From NCBI GenBank assembly GCA_026225555.1, contig JAMFSY010000015.1, forward strand, positions 1 through 45,462: 45,462 bases of DNA, written 5' to 3'. Both the position numbers and the translations under genes were made by a program. The stretch's first letter is position 1. Each line of letters begins with the position of its first letter. This document shows positions 7,115 to 15,300 of the stretch, in pieces. The stretch comes from Methylacidiphilales bacterium. GTDB taxonomy: Bacteria > Verrucomicrobiota > Verrucomicrobiia > Methylacidiphilales > UBA1321. A model generated the notes under the pieces. That model had not been told where the DNA came from, did not search any database, and saw nothing but the letters and a program-made list of their open reading frames with translations.

Positions 7115-9447
7115 ATCCCCATCATCCAGAAGCGGAACCGGGACGGGGATCGTCCCATTCCGGTACCGGCGCTGACCACGCTGCGCGTCTTCCGGTGACC
7201 CGGCTCTATTCTCGACGGCGCGCCTGGGCCAGTGTCTTTTTCTGGATCGTCATGGGGGCTTTCTTCAGCCACCTTGCGCTCGATTTCGCCAGCCGCATTC
7301 AAAGCACGCTTTCCGGCACGGCTGGCACACCCTCGGAAAAAGTTCGCCAGGATGTGGTGAAGAATTTCTCCACCGCCCTGGCCTTCCCCACCGCCATTGT
7401 GTGGGAAGCGAAGGGCCTTCCCGCCGATCAGGCGGACGCCGCCTGGAAGGGGCTGCTCGACGCCATCCACGCCGACCCCACGGTCAACGATGTCACCGAT
7501 GGCCAGGTCATGGTTGCGAATTGGCCGCGAAGCGATTGGCATGCGGCCTTCGTCGCGGTGAAGGCGACCACCTATGGCGATGCGGAAAAAGTCATTCCCC
7601 ACCTCCGGGGTGATATCGCCAAGCTTTCTTTTCCCAGCGCATCGAGGCCCTGGGTCACGGGCGGACCGGCGCTCTTTCTCGACTTGAACCTGGCCTCCAC
7701 CGAGGCCCTGCGTGGCGGCGAGATGGTGGCGCTGCCGATCACGTTTCTGATTCTTCTCGTCGTCTTTCGCTCGCTCGTCGCGGCCTTCCTGCCTGTCCTG
7801 GTCGCGACGCTCGGTGTCGTCTGCACACTTGGAATCCTGAGCTTTCTCGCCCGGTGGATGCCGGTCACCTTCTTCGTCCCGAACCTCGTCACCATGATTG
7901 GTCTGGGCGTGGGCATCGACTATTGCCTGATCTATCTCGCCCGTTACCGCCGTGAGCGCGCGAACCATCTCACCACGCAGGAAGCGCTGCATCTGACGCG
8001 GATCACGGCGGGCAAGACGGTGCTGGCCTCTGCCGTCCTGGTCATGAGCGGCTTTCTCACGCTCCTCTTTATTCCACTCGAATTTTTCAACTCGATCGCG
8101 GTGGGCGGCATGCTCGTCGTGGCCGCGGTGGCCCTCGCCACGCTGACGCTTTTGCCCGCGATGATTTTTCTGGTCGGGCCGCGACTCGAATGGGGCAGTG
8201 CCCTGCTTCGGCCCATTCGCAGTTGCTGCGTGGGTCCCCGTTGCTACGAATGGTGGGGCCGGGTCGTCATTCACCGGCCCTGGACCTGCATGCTGGCGGG
8301 GCTGACCATTCTCTTCATACTCGCCGTGCCCGCGCTTCGACTGAAGGTCGCCTCCGTCGAGGCCAAGAACATTCCGCCCCGCTCGGAATCGCGTCAGGGA
8401 TATGAGAGCCTCGCGCAGAATCTTGGCTCGGGCTGGATGATGCCCGCCATTATTTTGGTGCAACATCCCGCCGCCGATTGGTTGAATGCCGAGGGCATCG
8501 CGCAGGAGAAAGCGCTGGTGGATCAGCTCGCGCAACTTCCCAACACCGAGAAGGTCCTCACCGTCACCGATCCCTCCGGTTCCCGCCGCGAGCAGCAAAC
8601 GCGGATGGGCCTGCTGACCAGCTTCGACGATCCGACACAAAGTGTGATCCTCATGCTGAGCCACTCCGATCCGCAATCGGCCACGTCCCGTGATTGGCTG
8701 GATCGCATCACGGCGCTTCTCGCCCAGAATGAAAAGACCGGTCCGGCGGGAGTTCATTATTACCTCGGCGGTCTGCCCTCGGTTACCCACTCGGCGGACC
8801 AGGTGATCATCAGCTCGTTGCCGAAAGTCATTTTGGTCACGCTCTGCAGCACGTTCATTCTCCTGTTTATTTTCATGCGCTCGCTGCTGGTGGCGCTGAA
8901 GGCCATTATTCTGAACCTGATTTGCGTCATGGCCGCGTATGGTTTCCAGGTCCTCTGCTTCCAGGAAGGCTGGGGCGCGCGGCTCTTTCACTTCAACCCG
9001 ACCGACGGCCTCAACACCGTCGTCCTGGTCATCTGCTTCTGCGCGCTCTTCGGCCTTTCGATGGACTATGAAGTTTTCATTCTCAGCGCCGTGCGGGAAA
9101 GCTGGCTGGACCAGCACAATATGAACCTCGCCGTGCAGGAAGGCCTCATGCGCGTGGCCGGGATTATTACCTCCGCCGCCATCATCATGATCTCGGTCTT
9201 CCTCTCCTTTGGGTTTGTCGATGTGGTGGAAATCGAACAGCTCGGGGTCGGCCTTTCCTTTGCCGTCTTGCTGGATGCCACCGTGATCCGGCTCCTGCTT
9301 GTGCCTAGCATCATGACCATCATGGGCCGCTGGGCCTTCTGGTGCCCGGGGCAGGCTCTGCCGGTCGCCCCGCGCCACCCGCGCGGACATCATTACAGCG
9401 ACGAGAAGCTCAATCCCGCGGAATCAACCCACACCGCGGGGTTGTAG
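7075..9447 (+). CDS. MMPL-family RND transporter
   Basis: About 790 residues in two similar halves. Each half has one membrane helix, a periplasmic loop and a bundle of five helices: first helix WASVFFWIVMGAFFSHLAL, later LPITFLILLVVFRSLVAAF, and IGLGVGIDYCLIYLARYR, which matches the MMPL signature around the proton-relay helix. The second half repeats this with LFGLSMDYEVFILSAVRESW. MMPL proteins export lipids or other hydrophobic compounds across the inner membrane using proton motive force. The start overlaps the YnbE-YdbL fusion by 40 bases if ATG 7075 is used (ATG 7048 and GTG 7195 are alternatives), so translation is probably coupled. The context suggests lipid traffic between membranes; the substrate is unknown. 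Confidence 0.85.
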   Translation: MVTERRRNLDSKVDPHHPEAEPGRGSSHSGTGADHAARLPVTRLYSRRRAWASVFFWIVMGAFFSHLALDFASRIQSTLSGTAGTPSEKVRQDVVKNFSTALAFPTAIVWEAKGLPADQADAAWKGLLDAIHADPTVNDVTDGQVMVANWPRSDWHAAFVAVKATTYGDAEKVIPHLRGDIAKLSFPSASRPWVTGGPALFLDLNLASTEALRGGEMVALPITFLILLVVFRSLVAAFLPVLVATLGVVCTLGILSFLARWMPVTFFVPNLVTMIGLGVGIDYCLIYLARYRRERANHLTTQEALHLTRITAGKTVLASAVLVMSGFLTLLFIPLEFFNSIAVGGMLVVAAVALATLTLLPAMIFLVGPRLEWGSALLRPIRSCCVGPRCYEWWGRVVIHRPWTCMLAGLTILFILAVPALRLKVASVEAKNIPPRSESRQGYESLAQNLGSGWMMPAIILVQHPAADWLNAEGIAQEKALVDQLAQLPNTEKVLTVTDPSGSRREQQTRMGLLTSFDDPTQSVILMLSHSDPQSATSRDWLDRITALLAQNEKTGPAGVHYYLGGLPSVTHSADQVIISSLPKVILVTLCSTFILLFIFMRSLLVALKAIILNLICVMAAYGFQVLCFQEGWGARLFHFNPTDGLNTVVLVICFCALFGLSMDYEVFILSAVRESWLDQHNMNLAVQEGLMRVAGIITSAAIIMISVFLSFGFVDVVEIEQLGVGLSFAVLLDATVIRLLLVPSIMTIMGRWAFWCPGQALPVAPRHPRGHHYSDEKLNPAESTHTAGL

Positions 9448-9485
9448 TTTTTGAGATCGTTTCCGCCCTTGAGGAGATTTTTCCG

Positions 9486-10373
9486 ATGAAGCTCCGCCTT
9501 CTTTTCTATAGTCTCTTTGCTGCTTCCTTTTCTTTTTCCGAGGCGCAATCGAACCCGGCCCCTCCTTCTGCTCCCGATGCCATTCTCGCCTTATGGCCGC
9601 AGAGGAAAATGCCCGGCCACGGGGCCGCCCAGCCCGAGAAAGAAGAGAAGCCCAGGAAAGACGGCGTCCAGCGAATCACCAACGTCAGTCAACCAACCCT
9701 GGCCGTGTTTAAAGCTCCGGGACAAACGGGCCCAACGCCCGCCATGATCATCTGCCCCGGCGGTGGCTATGGCATCCTTGCCTATGATAAAGAGGGAACT
9801 GAAATTGCCGCTTGGTTGAATTCCCTAGGGATCACCGGAATTGTTTTGAAGTACCGCGTGCCCGGCAATCGGGAAGGAGCCTTCCAGGACATCCAACGGG
9901 CCTTCCGGCTGGCTCGCCAACATGCGGGAGAATGGAAGATCAACCCCGACCACCTGGGAGTCATCGGCTTCTCGGCGGGTGGTCATCTCGCGGCACGGCT
10001 GAGCACTAATTTTGATCAGGTGGCTTATCCGCCGGTGGACTCAGCGGACCTGCTTGGCTGTCAGCCCAACTTTGTCGTCCTCGTCTACCCGGCCTATCTC
10101 CAGGTAAACGGAAAAGTGGCCCCGGAACTTCCCATCACGGGCAAAATTCCTCCCACCCTCATCGTTCATACCGAGGACGATTTGACCTTCGTTCCCGGCA
10201 GCAAGATTTATCATGCTGCCTTGGATGCCGCCAAGGTTCCGAATAAATTCCTGCTCTATCCCACCGGAGGCCATGGCTACGGATTACGTTCCAAAAAAGC
10301 CGTCCACGTCTGGCCCGAGCAAGCCGCCGATTGGTTGCGCCAGCTCGGAATTCTGTCTTCCGTCGGCAAGTAG
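9486..10373 (+). CDS. Exported alpha/beta hydrolase, acetyl-xylan-esterase-like
   Basis: A 295-residue product with a signal peptide (MKLRLLFYSLFAASFSFSEA). It shows the alpha/beta hydrolase layout: oxyanion-hole motif PGGGYG near 91-96, nucleophile Ser163 in GFSAGG, acid Asp231 or Asp232 in VHTEDD, and base His263 in TGGHGYG. This arrangement fits the BD-FAE-type / acetyl esterase families that remove acetyl or feruloyl groups from plant polysaccharides, though the natural substrate cannot be read. The ATG at 9486 is chosen because a strong ribosome binding site (TTGAGGAG) lies about 8 bases upstream; longer in-frame starts fall inside the MMPL gene. It probably forms its own unit 38 bases after the MMPL gene. 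Confidence 0.85.
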   Translation: MKLRLLFYSLFAASFSFSEAQSNPAPPSAPDAILALWPQRKMPGHGAAQPEKEEKPRKDGVQRITNVSQPTLAVFKAPGQTGPTPAMIICPGGGYGILAYDKEGTEIAAWLNSLGITGIVLKYRVPGNREGAFQDIQRAFRLARQHAGEWKINPDHLGVIGFSAGGHLAARLSTNFDQVAYPPVDSADLLGCQPNFVVLVYPAYLQVNGKVAPELPITGKIPPTLIVHTEDDLTFVPGSKIYHAALDAAKVPNKFLLYPTGGHGYGLRSKKAVHVWPEQAADWLRQLGILSSVGK

Positions 10374-10382
10374 TTGGAATAA

Positions 10383-10456
10383 TCGGGCTGCAGGGATTTG
10401 AACCCTGGACCTCGCCGACCCGAACGGCGCGCTCTACCAAGCTGAGCCACAGCCCG
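10383..10456 (-). tRNA. tRNA-Pro (anticodon CGG)
   Basis: On the minus strand all four arms fold: acceptor CGGGCTG/CAGCCCG, D arm GCTC/GAGC with loop AGCTTGGTA, anticodon stem CGCCG/CGGCG with loop TTCGGGT (anticodon CGG, reading CCG), and T arm CAGGG/CCCTG with loop TTCAAAT. The C1-G72 pair and discriminator A73 are proline identity features. CCA is not encoded. It lies between the esterase and the peroxiredoxin. Confidence 0.95.
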
Positions 10457-10592
10457 AAATAACCGACCTACCCGTAAGCGGGCAGGAGGGGCATTTTGTC
10501 AGGTTCGGCACGGCTGGCAAGCTCAACGACAAAAATCTCATTGCAAAGATGAAGGGGGACTTGCCTCCGTCCCGGACTGAGTATGTTTTCCC

Positions 10593-11111
10593 ATGCGCTT
10601 CATTCCTCTCTTCGCTGCTGTCTCCTCCCTGGCCTTCGGTACCCTGCTTCACGCCGATCCGCTCCCGGTCGGTTCACCCGCGCCGCACGTCACGGCGGTG
10701 GATCAAAAGGGGCAGCCGGTCAACTTCGCCGAAGTTTACGCCAAGGGCACCACGCTCGTTTATTTCTACCCCAAGGCGGGTACGGCCGGTTGCACCGCCG
10801 AGGCGTGTTCCTTGCGCGACTCCTATTCGAAGCTTCGCGCGGAAGGCCTGCAAGTCATCGGCGTGAGCCGCGATTCCGCCGCCGCGCAGGATAAATTCCG
10901 GGAGGACAACCATCTGCCGTTCACGCTCATCGCCGATCCCGACGGCACCGTGGCGGCGGCCTTCGGTGTGCCGAAGCTGATGGGCGTTCTTCCTGTCGAT
11001 GCGCGCCAATCCTTCCTGATCAAGGACGACAAGATCGTCTGGAATTCGCCCCACGCGCAGACCAAGACGAGCGCGGATGAGGTCGAGAAAGCGCTGGCCA
11101 GCCTTAAATAA
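10593..11111 (+). CDS. Exported PrxQ/BCP-type peroxiredoxin
   Basis: A 172-residue thioredoxin-fold protein. The catalytic region reads YFYPKAGTAGCTAEAC: Cys67 is the peroxidatic cysteine and Cys72 the resolving one, with the five-residue spacing of atypical 2-Cys PrxQ/BCP enzymes. The N-terminal 21 residues are a signal peptide (FAAVSSLAFGTLLHA), which cytoplasmic BCP lacks, so the enzyme should detoxify peroxides in the periplasm and would need a periplasmic thioredoxin-like reductant. Domain length after the signal matches the family. It is a single gene on the plus strand, after tRNA-Pro. Confidence 0.88.
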   Translation: MRFIPLFAAVSSLAFGTLLHADPLPVGSPAPHVTAVDQKGQPVNFAEVYAKGTTLVYFYPKAGTAGCTAEACSLRDSYSKLRAEGLQVIGVSRDSAAAQDKFREDNHLPFTLIADPDGTVAAAFGVPKLMGVLPVDARQSFLIKDDKIVWNSPHAQTKTSADEVEKALASLK

Positions 11112-11178
11112 AAGCCGCGCGGAAACGGCGCGAGATTTTCATCTGGGCGATGCGCCCCGTTTCGCGCTAAATTGAACT

Positions 11179-11910
11179 ATGGGTCGTCAATGGCTGTTGG
11201 CTAAACGCGAAGTTGCTTCGCTTAGGAAATCGCAGGCTTCAGGCAAGCTCCTGAAGGAAATCATGGTGGCCGCCAAGCATGGCGGTCCCGATCCCTCGGG
11301 CAATGCCCGGCTTTTCGCCGCGGTTGAAAAGGCGCGGCGGGAAAGCGTCCCGCGCGATAATATCGAGCGCGCGATCAAGAAGGGCGCAGGCATCGGGGAT
11401 GAAAAGATGATCCTCGAGCACATCAACTTCGAGGGCTACGCGCCGCACAAGGTGCCCGTCATCGTCGAAATACTGACCGATAACAACAACCGCACCGCGC
11501 CGGAGATCCGCGTCCTTTTCAAGAAGGGCCAACTGGGCTCGGCGGGCAGCAACAAGTTTCTCTTCGATAACGTCGGCCTCGTTGAGGCGCATCATCCCGA
11601 CGCCGCCAGCGACATCGAAGCCGCCGCCATCGAGGCCGGGGCCAACGAAGTCGAGCCGCTGACTCATCAGCAAAATAACGACGTGCCCGAAGGCACCTGC
11701 GGCGCGCGCTTCGTCACCGACCGCACGGCGATTCATCTCGTCTCGCAATGGCTTTCGAAAAACGGCTGGACCGTGGTGACGAGCGAAATGGGCTTTATCC
11801 CGAAGAACTTTCCCGAGCTCTCGCCGGAACAGCAGGCCGAAGTGGGCGAATTCCTTCAGACGCTCGACGACCACGACGACGTCCATCGCGTCTGGGCCGC
11901 GGTTAGGTAA
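11179..11910 (+). CDS. YebC/PmpR (YeeN-like) regulator
   Basis: A 243-residue member of the YebC/PmpR/TACO1 family: VPRDNIERAIKKGAG, a central region EGYAPHKVPVIVEILTDNNN followed by RTAPEIRVLFKKG, and the negatively charged C-terminal domain. Members act as transcription regulators or help ribosomes through difficult stretches such as polyproline. The N-terminus starts MGRQWLLAKREVASLRKSQ instead of the usual MAGHSKW, closer to the YeeN branch. The last 8 bases overlap the convergent MFS gene. Assignment to the family is firm; the molecular role here is not. Confidence 0.9.
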   Translation: MGRQWLLAKREVASLRKSQASGKLLKEIMVAAKHGGPDPSGNARLFAAVEKARRESVPRDNIERAIKKGAGIGDEKMILEHINFEGYAPHKVPVIVEILTDNNNRTAPEIRVLFKKGQLGSAGSNKFLFDNVGLVEAHHPDAASDIEAAAIEAGANEVEPLTHQQNNDVPEGTCGARFVTDRTAIHLVSQWLSKNGWTVVTSEMGFIPKNFPELSPEQQAEVGEFLQTLDDHDDVHRVWAAVR

Positions 11911-13174
11911 GGCGCGTCTTTTTTCGCGCCAGCGTCTCCGGCATCAGCAGCCAGAAAAAGGCCAGCCCCGCGAAGGCGATGCCGGAGAGCACGAGAAAGG
12001 TGAAGGTCGTTCCCTCGTGCCTGGCCAGATAGCCGGCCATCGAATTACTCAGGAACGCACCGGTTCCCTGGGCCGTCGCGATCGCGCCCTGGGCGGCATT
12101 GAATCGCCCGGTGCCCTTGGTGAGATCCGCAATGATCAGCACCGCAACCACGCCGAAGATTCCCGCGCCCAGTCCGTCCATGCATTGCACGGCGATGAGG
12201 CAGTAGGGCGCGCTGCTCAGGGTGTAGAGCACACCCCGCAGAGTGAGGGCGGCAAACGCGAAAAGAAAGAGCGGCTTGCGCCCGATCCGCGCGGCCAGTC
12301 GGCCGCTCACCGCCGCCACGACCACGAAGACAAATTGCGATGCGAGCATGTATCCTGACGTATAGAGCACCGCTCTTTGAGCGCCCTGGTTCTTGCCCAG
12401 CATCTCGGTTACGAGCGGGACCATCGCCGCGTTGGCGAAGTGAAAAATCACCGCCGAGACCAGGAAGATAATCATCGCCCTTTGCTCGAATAATTCGCCG
12501 AAGCCGACCAACAGCGTTTTGATTTCGTAACGCAGGCCATCCACGCCATCCCGGGCCCGTCCGGGACGTGACTTTCCATCCGCGCCACAGGCGAGATCGT
12601 GGTCGATATCATTCCCCCGGATCAGCAACACGCACGCCGCCGCGAGGAAACAGAAGCCCACCACGAGATAGAACATCCATTTCAACCCGAGGTAATAGCC
12701 CACTGCGCCGATGGCCAGCGCCGCCGTCATATTGCCCGCCGCGTTGAAAGCCTGATTGGTGCCCATCTGCCGGTCCATCCGTTGGCGACCGACCAGCCCC
12801 AGCGCGATCGCCGCCAGGCAGGGCGGAAAAATCGCACCCGCCATGCCGATCAACACCTGCGCGCCCGCGACCACCGGCAGCGTGGTAAACCAGGCCGTGG
12901 CGAGGCACGCGACCGCGATCATGCTGATTCCAATGAGGAGCAGTCCCCGCTTTTGCCGGAGCCTGTCGATGAGGGCGCCCGCGGGAGTCTGCGCGACGAC
13001 CTGCGCGATGTTGCCCGCCGCCAGCGCGGTGCCGATCTGCGCCGGATTCCACTGCACACTCGATTGCAGGAACAAGGCGACATAGGGCCCCATCCCGTTT
13101 TGCACATCGGCGATGCAGAAATTGAGCGCCTTCAGTGCACGAACGCTCGCTTGTTTGGCCGCCATTCTCCTCAT
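11903..13174 (-). CDS. MFS transporter
   Basis: A 423-residue protein with about 12 hydrophobic helices split by a charged central loop (around 200-225), the major facilitator layout. A loop 2-3 motif-A-like stretch occurs at AGALIDRLRQKRG and again after helix 8 as SGRLAARIGRKPLF. The substrate is not evident. Drug or sugar export families with this shape are common; homologues in proteobacteria are often annotated only as MFS. The start is ATG 13174, with ATG 13165 as an alternative. Its 3' end overlaps that of yebC by 8 bases, tail to tail, and it is divergent from the ArsB-like gene with about 100 bases between starts. Confidence 0.85.
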   Translation of the reverse strand: MRRMAAKQASVRALKALNFCIADVQNGMGPYVALFLQSSVQWNPAQIGTALAAGNIAQVVAQTPAGALIDRLRQKRGLLLIGISMIAVACLATAWFTTLPVVAGAQVLIGMAGAIFPPCLAAIALGLVGRQRMDRQMGTNQAFNAAGNMTAALAIGAVGYYLGLKWMFYLVVGFCFLAAACVLLIRGNDIDHDLACGADGKSRPGRARDGVDGLRYEIKTLLVGFGELFEQRAMIIFLVSAVIFHFANAAMVPLVTEMLGKNQGAQRAVLYTSGYMLASQFVFVVVAAVSGRLAARIGRKPLFLFAFAALTLRGVLYTLSSAPYCLIAVQCMDGLGAGIFGVVAVLIIADLTKGTGRFNAAQGAIATAQGTGAFLSNSMAGYLARHEGTTFTFLVLSGIAFAGLAFFWLLMPETLARKKTRLT

Positions 13175-13276
13175 TCGTCCAGCGACCCCGTGGCGGATGG
13201 CTTTTATTTCGCGAAGGCAACTTCAGGTTGCCACGCCTTGCCAATTAGGCTCCATTCCTTTCAAGTGTCCGTGAAT

Positions 13277-14518
13277 ATGCCCGCCGCCCTGATCTGGATC
13301 ATTTCGCTCTCGAGCATTCTCTGCGTGCTGTTTCGACCGCGTGGGGTTGCCGAGGCGTGGTGGGCCTGCGGCGGCGCGCTGCTGCTCGTCCTGACCGGGC
13401 TGATTTCGTTTTCGAACACGGGCGCGGCCATCCTCAAGGGGCTCGACGTCTACCTCTTCCTCACCGGAATGATGATTCTCTCCGAACTGGCGCGGGAGGA
13501 GGGGGTCTTCGATTGGATCGCGGGATGGGCGGCGCACCATGCGGCGGGCTCACCCAGCCGGTTGTTCCTGCTTATCTATCTCGCGGGCACCGCCGTCACC
13601 GCCTTTCTTTCCAATGACGCCACGGCCGTCGTTCTTACGCCCGCCGTTCTTACCATCGTCCGACAGTTGCGGGTGGAACCGAAGCCCCACCTGCTCGCGT
13701 GCGCCTTCATCGCCAATGCGGCGAGCTTCATCCTGCCGATTTCCAACCCGGCCAATCTCGTCATCTTCGACCGGCACATGCCGCCGCTCGGTCCCTGGCT
13801 CGGCGTCTTTTTACTTCCCTCGGTGGCTTCCGTCCTCGTGACATTTCTCGGCCTTCGCTTTCTCTGCCGCGCCGATCTTCGTGGCGAAATCAAGCAGTCC
13901 CTGCCCAAAAACGGCCTGCGCATCGAGGGACGGCTCGCCCTCGCGGGATTGGTCCTCGCGGCGGCGGCCCTGATGACCGCCTCGGCCCTGGGCTGGGCGC
14001 TTGGTGCGCCGACTTGCGCCGCCGCCTTGGTGGCCATGGGCGTGGTGGCGGTGCGCGACCGCCAGGCGCCGCTGAATGTGGTGAAGGGCGTCTCCTGGTC
14101 GGTGATCCCGCTGGTCGCCGGGCTCTTCGTCATTGTCGAGGCGCTACAGGGCGCGGGCATGCTCCAACTCGCGAAGAGGGGACTCGATGCCGTCGCCCAT
14201 CTCGGATTCATCCCGGGCAACCTGCTCACAGCCTTTTCCGTCGGACTCCTTTCCAACGGCATGAACAATCTCCCGGTCGGCCTGATCAGCGGTGCGGCGG
14301 TGCAAGCCTTGCCCGCCCACGCGAGCCTGGCGAATGCCGTGCTGGTCGGCGTCGATCTCGGCCCGAATCTTTCCGTCACCGGTTCACTGGCGACGATTCT
14401 CTGGTTGATCGCCCTTCGCCGGGAAAAGGTGAAAATCACGGGTGGCCAATTCCTGAAAGTCGGCCTCGTGGTCATGCCGCTGGCATTGCTCGCCAGTGTC
14501 CTCGTCCTGCGTAAATAA
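13277..14518 (+). CDS. ArsB-like transporter (ArsB/NhaD superfamily)
   Basis: A 413-residue membrane protein with 10-12 hydrophobic segments. Diagnostic stretches are FLSNDATAVVLTPAVL near the first half-site and, in the second half, LLSNGMNNLPVGL and VGVDLGPNLSVTGSLATIL, which match the ArsB signature. ArsB extrudes arsenite or antimonite using the proton gradient. No arsR, arsC or arsA is next to it, so arsenite is only a suggestion; other anion substrates are possible. The ATG at 13277 is preferred over GTG 13271. A much longer upstream extension of the frame is a shadow of the MFS gene. Transcription ends at the hairpin 14522-14547. Confidence 0.8.
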   Translation: MPAALIWIISLSSILCVLFRPRGVAEAWWACGGALLLVLTGLISFSNTGAAILKGLDVYLFLTGMMILSELAREEGVFDWIAGWAAHHAAGSPSRLFLLIYLAGTAVTAFLSNDATAVVLTPAVLTIVRQLRVEPKPHLLACAFIANAASFILPISNPANLVIFDRHMPPLGPWLGVFLLPSVASVLVTFLGLRFLCRADLRGEIKQSLPKNGLRIEGRLALAGLVLAAAALMTASALGWALGAPTCAAALVAMGVVAVRDRQAPLNVVKGVSWSVIPLVAGLFVIVEALQGAGMLQLAKRGLDAVAHLGFIPGNLLTAFSVGLLSNGMNNLPVGLISGAAVQALPAHASLANAVLVGVDLGPNLSVTGSLATILWLIALRREKVKITGGQFLKVGLVVMPLALLASVLVLRK

Positions 14519-14556
14519 AAAGGGCGGGAGAGGTTAGTCTCCCGCCCTTCTTTTCT
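14519..14556. terminator. Bidirectional rho-independent terminator
   Basis: A perfect 10-bp stem GGGCGGGAGA / TCTCCCGCCC (14522-14531 and 14538-14547) with a 6-base loop, preceded by an A run and followed by TTCTTTTCT. It starts right after the ArsB-like stop and lies 12 bases before the SYLF gene's stop on the other strand, so it can serve both convergent genes. Confidence 0.9.
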
Positions 14557-14567
14557 GCGAACCGGTT

Positions 14568-15254
14568 TTAGCGGCCCGTGTTCAGCAGTTCGTAAAGCCG
14601 ATCCGCCGCGCGAGGCGCCGGTACGCGGCCTTCGAGGATGTCGCGGATATAAACGTGCGGCCCGTAGAATCCCTGGTTGATCTCGTTCTTGGTGTCGATC
14701 GAGCTGCCGCCCAGCGTTGCGCCGCCGAAGAGGCCGCCGGAATCGCGATAGATCAGCACCGCGCGCTGCTCGAGCTCGCGGGTCGACTGGCCTTCCACCA
14801 CGGTATCATCGCCCGCCGTGCCGGCTGCGGTCGCGTCCCACTTCATCTTGCCGTTATTGACGAACTGGCCCACCGCATTCTCGGTGTTCAGGATGATGAT
14901 GTACTTGGTCGTCGAGAAGCCGAGCTGTGCGCCGATGCTGGCGCCGCTGATGTTGAAAGCCGAGGGCGCGCGCCAGACGCGGGCGCCGCTCTGGCCCAGG
15001 TGATGGACCATGACGATGCCTTCGCCGCCCTGTCCGCCGATGCCGATGCCGCCCTTGAGAATCGTGCAGATGGCCACTCCGCGCGCATTCGCGAAAATCT
15101 CGCCGGGAATGGGATCGGCCGAGCCCTGGCGCTGTTCCAGGATCTGGGTCGCATTGTAAATGCGCTCCTCCAGATTGGCCGCCTGGCTGAATACGGTGGT
15201 CGCGAGGAAGACTAGCAACGTGGCAGGTAAAAGAAGTTTCATGGGAAGCTTCAT
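14568..15254 (-). CDS. SYLF-domain lipid-binding protein (Ysc84/DUF500 family)
   Basis: A 228-residue exported protein (signal peptide LLLPATLLVFLATTVFSQA). After the signal comes a helical segment, then a glycine-rich SYLF core: GVAICTILKGGIGIGGQGGEG, GASIGAQLGFSTTKYIIILN, and GLFGGATLGGSSIDTKN. SYLF domains bind phosphoinositides or other lipids in eukaryotes; bacterial secreted members are of unknown role but likely membrane-associated. ATG 15254 is used; ATG 15242 would also give a signal peptide. Transcription ends at the shared terminator. It is 46 bases downstream of the M56 gene stop, so it may be read with the BlaI/M56 unit. Confidence 0.85.
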   Translation of the reverse strand: MKLPMKLLLPATLLVFLATTVFSQAANLEERIYNATQILEQRQGSADPIPGEIFANARGVAICTILKGGIGIGGQGGEGIVMVHHLGQSGARVWRAPSAFNISGASIGAQLGFSTTKYIIILNTENAVGQFVNNGKMKWDATAAGTAGDDTVVEGQSTRELEQRAVLIYRDSGGLFGGATLGGSSIDTKNEINQGFYGPHVYIRDILEGRVPAPRAADRLYELLNTGR

Positions 15255-15300
15255 TCAAGGCGGCTTTCCGTGGATCGGCGAGCACTTTTCTATCCCCGAT

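Noticed and set aside
7105..9393. Long minus-strand open frame of 762 codons opposite the MMPL gene
   Set aside because: Composition is that of an antisense shadow (rich in His, Asp, Arg, Gly, Gln), with no domain, while the plus strand encodes a clear MMPL transporter.
12599..13276. Upstream extension of the ArsB-like frame
   Set aside because: It lies antisense to the MFS gene, is Arg/His-rich and shows no fold; the membrane protein starts naturally at 13277.
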